Source: Acidobacteriota bacterium
GTDB taxonomy: Bacteria; Acidobacteriota; Terriglobia; Terriglobales; Acidobacteriaceae
Length of the DNA: 64,000 nt
Direction: 5' to 3'
Assembly: GCA_021793595.1 (NCBI GenBank)
Contig: JAJYSL010000001.1
Location: 1-64,000, forward strand
A program made the position numbers and the translations under genes. Below the pieces are notes generated by a model that had not been told where the DNA came from, did not search any database, and saw only the letters and a program-made list of their open reading frames with translations. Of this stretch, positions 37,216 through 44,311 are shown piece after piece (position 1 is the first letter of the stretch; the number at the start of each line of letters is the position of its first letter).

Positions 37216-38256
37216 TCACGACAGAATGGCCTCCGGTCGATTCCGTACACACGCCAACATCGCGCGAATATTTTCCGAGGGAGTGTCGGCTGGCAGCGCG
37301 CAGCCGCTGTTGAGCACAAAACGCGGACTATCCGCAAACATATCGAGAAGCTCTCGTGTTCTTAGCTGGACCAATTCTGGAGTTCCGCGAGCGAGGACTC
37401 CAGAAGGATCGATGTTGCCCACAAAGGTAACTCTCTCCTGCAAGGTATCGTGGGCCAGCTGCAGGCTAGTTTTGAAGTCGATCTCCAATGCATCGGCTCC
37501 GATTGTCACCATTTGCGCGAGGATTCGGTCGGTTTTTCCGCAGATATGCAGCAGATACGGGAGGCCAAGCTCATGGGAGCACACAGCAACCCGCCGTTCA
37601 TACGGCAGGGCGTACGTGCCGTAGAAACGCGGGGAAAGCATGTCCGGACCTGCCGGGCTATCGCCATTCGAAAGCATGTGCGCCCCGGTTTTCGCCATCA
37701 ATCTGAGGAGTTGGCAAGTCACGTCGGTACAGTATTCGAGGAGTCCATGAACGAGCTCATCGTTTTCCAGCGATGCGACATCCATGAGCCACTGGTCCAG
37801 TCCACGCATTTCGCCGGCCAGTGAGAAAGGAGATTGATCGCAGTTGCCGCGGATGAAAATTTCATTCCCATACTCGCGCACCAGGATGGCAACGGCTTCC
37901 ACCAGAATTTGTATCCGTGGGTCCTTGGATATGTCGACAGGCTCCAGGTCGCGTACAGCTTCGATAGCAGGCAAGCACGAGCCTTTGGAACGGGCGGGGT
38001 TGTCTTCCGGAAAGTCGATCGGCACACCAACAGCGCCTGCTAAAGTGACCGTATCCATATCGACCAACACGCCGTCGAGGCGATATCGCTCCACCGCCTC
38101 TCCGAAGCATCGGGCAATCAGTCTCGGGTCGTCTCGGAACTGCCGCATTGAAAGACCGGCCTCTCGCGCGGCCATCATAAAATTATGCAGCATCACCGGT
38201 GTGCGGTCGGGCCATCGACCGTGCAGCGCTGCGTCGATTCTTTGCCGTCCATTCAA
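37216..38256 (-). CDS. Uroporphyrinogen-decarboxylase-like methyltransferase (MtaA/CmuA-like)
   Basis: 346-residue URO-D-fold protein. Predicted zinc ligands are H237, C239 (LHICGKTDRIL) and C319 (NSGCALPADTP), the pattern of MtaA-type methylcobamide methyltransferases. The start appears to be TTG at 38256, with AAAGGA 10-12 bases before it; no ATG gives the conserved N-terminus (GRQRIDAALHGRWPDRTPV). Within the operon it lies between mtaB and DUF1638. True URO-D (HemE) is unlikely because the HemE substrate-binding block (RQAGRY) is missing. It may move the methyl group from the corrinoid protein to an acceptor such as THF, or act on a different substrate. Confidence 0.87.
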   Translation of the reverse strand: MNGRQRIDAALHGRWPDRTPVMLHNFMMAAREAGLSMRQFRDDPRLIARCFGEAVERYRLDGVLVDMDTVTLAGAVGVPIDFPEDNPARSKGSCLPAIEAVRDLEPVDISKDPRIQILVEAVAILVREYGNEIFIRGNCDQSPFSLAGEMRGLDQWLMDVASLENDELVHGLLEYCTDVTCQLLRLMAKTGAHMLSNGDSPAGPDMLSPRFYGTYALPYERRVAVCSHELGLPYLLHICGKTDRILAQMVTIGADALEIDFKTSLQLAHDTLQERVTFVGNIDPSGVLARGTPELVQLRTRELLDMFADSPRFVLNSGCALPADTPSENIRAMLACVRNRPEAILS

Positions 38257-38344
38257 CGCGGGACCATCCTTTTGTGTGCGACGATTTGGCGACGGGCGAA
38301 TTTCATGTGCAGGACTCTAGCCACGAGATGGCTGCGGAGGAGTC

Positions 38345-39760
38345 TCAGACGGCCACGGCCGCTGTCCTCAATCCGTAGCTGGATTTGTCATAGAAACTTC
38401 CGTACTGCGCATCCATCGCGTCAATCAACGATTCTTCATCGGCCGGAAAATCGTTAAGAGCTTCGTCGATGCGCGTCAGCCATTGCTGCTCTTTGCGCGA
38501 TAGGCGCAGCTTGCCCGCGTGGATGCCATTGTTGAGCACTTCGACTGCAGCTCGGCCAGATGCGATGGTCCGATGATACGGAGTGTCGGCGTTCACGATG
38601 GCGCTGGCAATCTTCATGGTTGCTTCTGGCGACAAAATGGCAGCCTGCGGACTGAGCCATTCATCGGAGGAAGTCATCCAATTGCGCATCTGCAGCGCCC
38701 CTCCGCGGGTGGCCGCGGCTGCGTTCATGAGGCGACAATCGTACGTCAGCAATTCCGTGAAGACCTCGGGAGCATTGCCGGAAAGCAGGCGAACATTCTG
38801 CACCGACTCGTTGCTCCACAGGTCGCACATACTGGCGGCGATATTTCCTAACGGGCTAAAGTGCGCGCAGCTGGCAGCTTTCCCTTCCATTGAAATGGGG
38901 AAGCCGGTAATGGCTTTCAGGACGGGGCCTTCATAGGCGCAATCCTTGGATGGGCCAACCGCTCCTTGCTCAAATGCGGTCAGGCTACGTACGGCGCTCA
39001 TGGCGCGCACCACAGCGGCCAGGACTTCCGGCAGCATCTTCTGATGCGCCAGCTGCATGGCGGTGTTGGCAAATCCGCAGGCCGAGTCGCCGCCTGGGAC
39101 TACGCCAGGGTGCTGGTCGCAGACATCGACAATCTGATGCCACAACCATGCCATGTCTCGCGGAGCCAGCACGCCCAACGCGAACACGATACCTTGAAAA
39201 TCCCCGTACATCAGGGCCTGATCATGAACTTCCTTGCCTCCGACGGACTCAATCGAAAGAATATCGGCGCCGGCGGCTGCACAGAGATGGAGGGACTGTC
39301 GAAGTTGCTCCCACGCATGGCCAGATCGCAATTGCGGAGGCTTCAACTGGTCGCGCAGATCGGTGGGCGTCACGCGCAGAGCGCACGGCAAACTATACTT
39401 TTCGTGGTACGCGCGCATCTGCCGTTTCAACAATGCGGTGAGTTCCGCGCCCCACTCGGGGTGCTCCGTCATTGCCGGGAGCAGCTCGAATTCCAGCACG
39501 ATTCCCGGGGCCGACAGCGACGCCGCTCGACGCAGAATCTCGCTTGCCATCTGTTCATAGTGGGCGACCACTTCAGACCATGTTTCTCGATTGATGTCGA
39601 TGGCCGGCAGCGTGAAGTTGACTTCGGGATACACCAGGCCGGCGCCGATCGTCAGCCCCAGCCCGCAGGTCAGAGGATGCTGGCTGATTCCATATAGCAG
39701 TGGTTCGGCGGCGGAATATGCCAGCGAGGAGAAGTGCCGAATCTCGCGAACAGTTTTCAT
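38345..39760 (-). CDS. mtaB: Methanol:corrinoid methyltransferase-like protein (MtaB family)
   Basis: 471-residue TIM-barrel enzyme of the MtaB family, which activates methanol on zinc and transfers its methyl group to Co(I) of MtaC. The start block FSSLAYSAAEPLLYG and GLTIGAGLVYPEVNFTLP are family hallmarks. E171, C228 (GGDSACGFANTAM) and C274 (SKDCAYEGP) align in spacing with the zinc ligands Glu164, Cys220 and Cys269 that I recall for Methanosarcina MtaB. The MEGKAASCAHFSPLGN block is also present. The ATG at 39760 lies one base after the corrinoid protein stop. Finding MtaB in an acidobacterium is notable; methanol is the likely but unproven substrate. Confidence 0.9.
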   Translation of the reverse strand: MKTVREIRHFSSLAYSAAEPLLYGISQHPLTCGLGLTIGAGLVYPEVNFTLPAIDINRETWSEVVAHYEQMASEILRRAASLSAPGIVLEFELLPAMTEHPEWGAELTALLKRQMRAYHEKYSLPCALRVTPTDLRDQLKPPQLRSGHAWEQLRQSLHLCAAAGADILSIESVGGKEVHDQALMYGDFQGIVFALGVLAPRDMAWLWHQIVDVCDQHPGVVPGGDSACGFANTAMQLAHQKMLPEVLAAVVRAMSAVRSLTAFEQGAVGPSKDCAYEGPVLKAITGFPISMEGKAASCAHFSPLGNIAASMCDLWSNESVQNVRLLSGNAPEVFTELLTYDCRLMNAAAATRGGALQMRNWMTSSDEWLSPQAAILSPEATMKIASAIVNADTPYHRTIASGRAAVEVLNNGIHAGKLRLSRKEQQWLTRIDEALNDFPADEESLIDAMDAQYGSFYDKSSYGLRTAAVAV

Positions 39761-39761
39761 T

Positions 39762-40400
39762 TCAGGCTTCCGCGACGATTTGTCGCACCAGGGAGACGGC
39801 GCCGCTGGCGCTATCACTGTATCCGTCCGCGCCGATTTCTTTGGCATACTGCCCGGTGACAGGCGCGCCGCCGATCAATACCTTGACGCGCTTGCGCAGG
39901 CCTGCGGATTCCAGCACATCGATGGTCGTTTTCATGGCGGGCATGGTAACTGTCAGCAACGCTGAGAGGCAGACAACCTGCGGACTATGTTCCTCGACCG
40001 CAGCGACAAATTTATCGGGTGCGACGTCGGCGCCAAGGTCGAATACTTCAAATCCACTACCTTCCAGCATGGACGCGACAAGGTTCTTTCCGATATCGTG
40101 CATGTCGCCCTTGACGGTGCCGATGACGACGCGGGTAGACAGCTTCTCGCCGGATGTCACCATCAAGGGACGCAGCAATTCCATCGCGCTCTTCATGGCG
40201 CGCCCGGCCAGCAGCAGCTCGGGGACGAAATATTCCTCTGTCTCGAACAGGCGCCCCACTTCATCCATCGCCGGCACCATGCTGCCGGTGATCAGATCCA
40301 TGGGAGCGGCGCCGGCTGCCAAGGCGGCTTCTGTCGCGGCGTGCGCCCTCTTGGCGTCGCCGTTCAGGATGGCATCGTATAGGTTGTCGGATCGGATCAT
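39762..40400 (-). CDS. mtaC: Methyltransferase cognate corrinoid protein (MtaC-like)
   Basis: 212-residue B12 carrier. A four-helix cap domain (residues 1-85, ITGSMVPAMDEVGRLFE) precedes a Rossmann-like cobalamin domain. The domain has the lower-ligand motif D-x-H-x-x-G with H101 (GDMHDIGKN), followed by S-LLTVTM and IGGAPVT. It receives methyl from MtaB, encoded one base downstream, and hands it to a second methyltransferase. The ATG at 40400 has an AAAGAGG ribosome binding site; an in-frame ATG at 40415 would add five residues but has no ribosome binding site. The upstream gap of 106 bp to a URO-D gene shows no terminator. Confidence 0.93.
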   Translation of the reverse strand: MIRSDNLYDAILNGDAKRAHAATEAALAAGAAPMDLITGSMVPAMDEVGRLFETEEYFVPELLLAGRAMKSAMELLRPLMVTSGEKLSTRVVIGTVKGDMHDIGKNLVASMLEGSGFEVFDLGADVAPDKFVAAVEEHSPQVVCLSALLTVTMPAMKTTIDVLESAGLRKRVKVLIGGAPVTGQYAKEIGADGYSDSASGAVSLVRQIVAEA

Positions 40401-40506
40401 TGTCGCCTCTTTCATTGGGATTTATTGTTCCCGCGAGCTGAGTCCAGCCTGCCAGCCGGCAGTTAGCCGCATCCTGCGTGGCGTATGTCGCGAGCATTCA
40501 ACGTTT

Positions 40507-41541
40507 TCATCTGGCCACCGTTTCCGCTGTGTGCGATTGAGCAAACGTCCTCATGGCGTGTAAGTTTTCATGCGGCGTATCGCGAACAATTTCGCAGCCT
40601 GCAGCCACAATCCATCGCTCACCTGCTTTTTGTTGCAGTGCCTCAAGGGATGTCTGGATGGATTGCGGCGACCCGTTGCGAACGTCTCGCACCGGATCGA
40701 GATTTCCGATGAGCACCTGCATTGCGCCAACTAGTGCGCGTGCTTGTTCCATGGGCACGGGAGAGTCGACGTCCACAAGATCGCATCCCAGACGGCGGAT
40801 GTCGGCCAGAATTCTGCGAGTATTGCCGCATATATGTAGACGGACCTTCCCGCCATTTGCGTGGATAGCGTCCACCAGTTTCTTGTGAAACGGCCAAATT
40901 TGTTCCTGATACATGCGGGGGCCAACCAGAGACGAGGGCGGGTCTCCGATGCCAATGATGTCGGCCCCGGCGGCTATTTGAGCCGCGGCGAATCCAGTTG
41001 CCAGCTCCACCGAATACTCGAAGAGGTGTGCAACGAATTCCGGATCGTCGGAAAAATCGACCATCAGGCGATTCATGCCCCGAAAATCGGCGGCGTCCGA
41101 GCAAGGACCCTCAACCCAGCCCTCCACGACCAGATCGCTTCCAACGCGCTGGCGTAACAATTCCACGCCGCGAACCCTGTCTTCCATACTGGCGCCGAAC
41201 ACGGAATCTGGCGAAGGCAGTCGAGTCAGCGCAGCCTTGTCAGCGAGTAAAGCTTCCTGCTCGACAATTCCCGGAGGCTGATCGTCGAACCATTGGAATC
41301 TGGCGCCAAGGTCGACGGCCTCGGAAGTGGGAGCGATGGTGGAGACGTGATCGAAGCTGAACATCTCCGCGGTTTTGATCTGCGCGTCCGCCATCGTCCT
41401 GTAATCGCGCAGGCATTGCAGGTATTTCACGCCAAGGATGTCGGCGGCGAACATCATTGTGATCGGCATGTATGGCCGACGGTCCGGCTGCCGTCCACCT
41501 AGAACCGCGAAGACTCGTTCACGACTCGTCATACGATGCAC
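40507..41541 (-). CDS. Uroporphyrinogen-decarboxylase-like methyltransferase (paralogue 2)
   Basis: 344-residue MtaA/CmuA-like protein. Ligand candidates are H236, C238 (LHICGNTRRIL) and C316 (AAGCEIVRDTP). The family start is RERVFAVLGGRQPDRRPYMPITMMFAADILG. The GTG at 41541 has AAGGA six bases upstream; an ATG three codons later (41532) is the alternative. It is strikingly similar to the next gene upstream along its whole length (same GWVEGPC, GADIIGIGD, LDPVR-VRNGSP blocks), so the two arose by tandem duplication. It probably serves as methyl-corrinoid acceptor or donor methyltransferase. Confidence 0.87.
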   Translation of the reverse strand: MHRMTSRERVFAVLGGRQPDRRPYMPITMMFAADILGVKYLQCLRDYRTMADAQIKTAEMFSFDHVSTIAPTSEAVDLGARFQWFDDQPPGIVEQEALLADKAALTRLPSPDSVFGASMEDRVRGVELLRQRVGSDLVVEGWVEGPCSDAADFRGMNRLMVDFSDDPEFVAHLFEYSVELATGFAAAQIAAGADIIGIGDPPSSLVGPRMYQEQIWPFHKKLVDAIHANGGKVRLHICGNTRRILADIRRLGCDLVDVDSPVPMEQARALVGAMQVLIGNLDPVRDVRNGSPQSIQTSLEALQQKAGERWIVAAGCEIVRDTPHENLHAMRTFAQSHTAETVAR

Positions 41542-41733
41542 GCTTGTTCCTTTTTCGCTGGTGGTCGACGCCTCACAAGTGCGATCAGCGCACCGCCGCG
41601 GAAGCACGGTTTGCTCATGGGGAACGAAAGGTTTCGAAACCCTGATTCAGTTGCCAAGGTATCATTCAGCGGCGCCGGAACATGTGATCTGCATCACGGA
41701 AAGAGACAGCATGACCGCGAACAAAAATCCGAT

Positions 41734-42762
41734 TTAGACGAGCGAATCCGAGGGGGCGTGAGTTTTGGCAAATTCTACCAGGGCGTGAAGATTCCGGTGC
41801 GGTGTATCGCGCACAATCTCGCAACCCGCAGCCACGATCCAACGCTCTCCAACTTGTTGCCGCAGTGCTTCCAGGGAATCAGCGATCGATTCGGGAGAAC
41901 CGTTGCGGACCTCTCGCACCGGGTCGAGATTTCCGGCCAAGACCTGGTGTGGTCCCATCTCCGCACGGGCTTGCTGCAGCGATACAGGAAAATCAAGGTC
42001 GACGATGTCGGCTCCCAGTTCTCCCATGCCCGCGAGAATCCGACGCGTGTTCCCGCAGATATGCAGACGAACTTTTCCCCCGAGCGAGTGGATCGCGTCG
42101 ACCAACGTTTTCTCGAAAGGCCAAACGAATTCCTTGTAAACACGCGGCCCCACCAGGGAGGCGGCTGCGTCGCCGATGCCGATGATGTCCGCGCCGGCTT
42201 GAATCTGAGCTGCAGCAAAGCGAACCGCGCCGCCAACAACCAGGTCGAACAGATCGCGGACAAAGGCAGGATCGTCCGAAAAATCTATCATCAGGCGGTT
42301 GATCCCGCGCAGATCGGAGCCTTCCGCACAAGGGCCTTCGACCCAACCTTCAACAAAGAGATCGTTGCCGACGCGCTCACGAAGAAGTTCGATACCCCGA
42401 ATACGGTCCTCGCGTCGCCCATTCGATTGTGGATCGGAAATGTTGAATCCTGCGAGCGTACGTTTGTCCTGAAACAAGGCGTCGTCCTCAAAGATCGCCG
42501 GCGGTTGGTTGTCATACCACTGGATGTTGGCCCCGTAATCGGCGGCTTCGCGCGCCGGATCGGAGATGGTGGAGACATAGTCGAGGCCGAACATTTCCGC
42601 AGTCTTAATTTGCGCGGCCGCCATGAGGCGGTGATCGCGAACGTAAGCGCCGTAGCTGACCCCAAGAACATCGGCGGCAAACATCATAGTGATCGGCATG
42701 CAGGGAAGGCGATCGACCTTCAGCCCGTGAAGAAGCGCAAGAATTCGTTCTCGACCCGTCAT
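41734..42762 (-). CDS. Uroporphyrinogen-decarboxylase-like methyltransferase (paralogue 1)
   Basis: 342-residue tandem paralogue of the following gene and the first of the minus-strand corrinoid operon. Candidate zinc ligands are H234, C236 (LHICGNTRRIL) and C314 (AAGCEIVRDTP). It starts GRERILALLHGLKVDRLPCMPITMMFAADVLG at the ATG at 42762; the longer frame to 42843 runs into the promoter region and lacks conservation. A 192-bp gap before the next gene could carry an internal promoter. Which of the URO-D paralogues works with MtaB/MtaC is not resolved. Confidence 0.86.
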   Translation of the reverse strand: MTGRERILALLHGLKVDRLPCMPITMMFAADVLGVSYGAYVRDHRLMAAAQIKTAEMFGLDYVSTISDPAREAADYGANIQWYDNQPPAIFEDDALFQDKRTLAGFNISDPQSNGRREDRIRGIELLRERVGNDLFVEGWVEGPCAEGSDLRGINRLMIDFSDDPAFVRDLFDLVVGGAVRFAAAQIQAGADIIGIGDAAASLVGPRVYKEFVWPFEKTLVDAIHSLGGKVRLHICGNTRRILAGMGELGADIVDLDFPVSLQQARAEMGPHQVLAGNLDPVREVRNGSPESIADSLEALRQQVGERWIVAAGCEIVRDTPHRNLHALVEFAKTHAPSDSLV

Positions 42763-42925
42763 AGGTTTGGACGCTCGTTTCTTTGATCGCAGTATAGATC
42801 TTTGCGGGGAAGTATATCGAGACTGAGGGGCGGAGGTTCCCATGCGACAGTTGCGGCGTAAAGAGACCCACTCGCAGCGCAGGTGGATTTCGTACCGGTT
42901 TTCCTCGGAAACTTATCAAATGTTC

Positions 42926-42954
42926 TTGCGATCGCCGCCAAAACACTGCATAAT
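42926..42954 (+). promoter_or_regulatory. Predicted sigma-70-type promoter for the HTH-TPR gene
   Basis: A -35-like TTGCGA (42926-42931) and a -10-like CATAAT (42949-42954) are separated by exactly 17 bp, 34 bp before the GTG start at 42989. It lies in the 226-bp divergent region that also holds the promoter of the corrinoid operon, so one regulator could act on both. Confidence 0.55.
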
Positions 42955-42988
42955 CGTGACGAGAGACGGTACCTGCGAGCACTGATCT

Positions 42989-43873
42989 GTGACCCGATAT
43001 AACCGTCAAGATGTACTGCGAATCCTGCAAGTGTCCGCGCGCCAGCTGCAAGGTTGGGAGCGGGCCGGCCTAGTCGACTCTCTCGAGACATACACCTTTC
43101 AGCAGCTTTCCCAGCTCAGAAAACTGCGGCTGCTATCGTTGCAGCGGATCAAAAGTTCGCGCATTTCTGCGTCCGTGGCGGCCATGCAACGAGTTTCCGG
43201 AATGAGCAATCCTTTGCTGGAAGCCGGCATGTTGTACGACGGCAACCGAGTTGTCTTCCGCCATGAGGGCGCGATTGTCGATCCGCTGTCGAGGCAGTTG
43301 GTCTTCGACTTCGACGGGCGGAGTCCGGAGCGTGTCTGTACCGTGGTGGGGGAAGTGGCGCACCAGCGATTCCGCGAATCGCAGGCGGCGGAGCTTTTTT
43401 ATGAAGCCGTCCGCATGGAAGATGAGCAGGGACTTCTCGGGCGGGTAATTGAGCTGTATCAGCGCGCCATCGAACTGCATCCCGGCCACGCCGCCGCTCT
43501 GATTAATCTGGGGACGATTTATTACAATCAGCGGCAATATCTGCAGGCGGAGCAGGTTTATCGTCGAGCCACCGAGGCCGACCCGAACTACGCGCTGGCA
43601 TTTTTCGATCTGGGCAATGCGCTGGACGAGCTGCAGCGCCTGACCGAAGCGATTGATGCCTATAAAGCGGCCATCCGAATTATTCCCAGGTACGCAGATG
43701 CCCACTACAACCTGGCGCTGGCATATGAACGAATCGGGGAGCATCGACGCGCGTTACCCCACTGGATGACCTATAGCAAGCTGGATCCGACCGGACCGTG
43801 GTCAAACCATGCACGCGGACAGGCCCGCCGACTCATTGAGGCCGACCATCTTTTCATCGTCTTCCGCCGCTAG
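42989..43873 (+). CDS. MerR-like HTH protein with TPR repeats
   Basis: 294-residue protein. The N-terminal segment (about 1-60, RYNRQDVLRILQVSARQLQGWERAGLVDSLETY) is a MerR-type winged-helix. A middle region (60-125) of unknown type and at least three tetratricopeptide repeats follow (about 140-270; HAAALINLGTIYYNQRQYLQAEQ, YALAFFDLGNALDELQRLTEA, YADAHYNLALAYERIGEHRRA). There is no MerR effector domain or cysteine set. It is transcribed divergently from the corrinoid operon and is a candidate regulator of it, with the TPR part as a protein-binding sensor. HTH-TPR proteins of this type recur in Acidobacteriota, so the link may be coincidental. Confidence 0.85.
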   Translation: MTRYNRQDVLRILQVSARQLQGWERAGLVDSLETYTFQQLSQLRKLRLLSLQRIKSSRISASVAAMQRVSGMSNPLLEAGMLYDGNRVVFRHEGAIVDPLSRQLVFDFDGRSPERVCTVVGEVAHQRFRESQAAELFYEAVRMEDEQGLLGRVIELYQRAIELHPGHAAALINLGTIYYNQRQYLQAEQVYRRATEADPNYALAFFDLGNALDELQRLTEAIDAYKAAIRIIPRYADAHYNLALAYERIGEHRRALPHWMTYSKLDPTGPWSNHARGQARRLIEADHLFIVFRR

Positions 43874-43919
43874 GCACAAGAAACGAGCGCTTGACAGGAT
43901 CGTTCGTGAGGATTTTCTT

Positions 43920-44132
43920 GTGTTTTTTCATGTTTCGTTGAAAGAAGCGGAGGACGGCTGGATTGTTGTGGCGGAATGTCCCGCTTTGCCTGGCTGCGCC
44001 TCGCAGGGAAAGGACGAAAAAAGGACGCTCGACAACATCAAGGAATCCATTCCCGCGCGGCGGTGGGTGGAAGATCAAAAAGCAGCAGGGAGCATGCCTG
44101 CCGACGAAATGTTCTTTGTTGTCGCCGTCTGA
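43920..44132 (+). CDS. HicB-like antitoxin-family protein, orphan
   Basis: 70-residue HicB-fold protein: FHVSLKEAEDGWIVVAECPALPGCASQGKDEKRTLDNIKES. HicB partners normally sit next to a HicA toxin with a double-stranded-RNA-binding fold; no HicA is visible within 500 bp on either side. The expected NIKEAI-A-LWAED stretch reads NIKESIPARRWVED, slightly off consensus. The GTG at 43920 (GTGAGGA upstream) gives the usual N-terminus; a longer frame to 43809 overlaps the TPR gene. It may be a solitary antitoxin relic or a stand-alone regulator. Confidence 0.65.
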   Translation: MFFHVSLKEAEDGWIVVAECPALPGCASQGKDEKRTLDNIKESIPARRWVEDQKAAGSMPADEMFFVVAV

Positions 44133-44311
44133 ATTCCTAGAAAACGACAACTTTCCTATCAAGCGCATCCATAAACCAACGCTGTTTTCTATAGCGGAGT
44201 TCCGCGAAAATCAGGCGTTTTGTGTGCGTGAAGAGTGTATGTAGATTTGTAATAGGAAGTCTACGTGCTTGCATTGACTGTAAACTCATTTTCCATGAGG
44301 GTACGACTTGG

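Noticed and set aside
37216..42762. HemE (true uroporphyrinogen decarboxylase) as identity of the URO-D genes
   Set aside because: The HemE substrate-binding block RQAGRY is absent and the H-x-C...C pattern with MtaB/MtaC neighbours fits methyltransferases.
41536..42786. Long + strand frame of 416 codons
   Set aside because: It is the antisense shadow of the URO-D genes, which show strong family motifs on the minus strand; the + translation has no recognisable domain.
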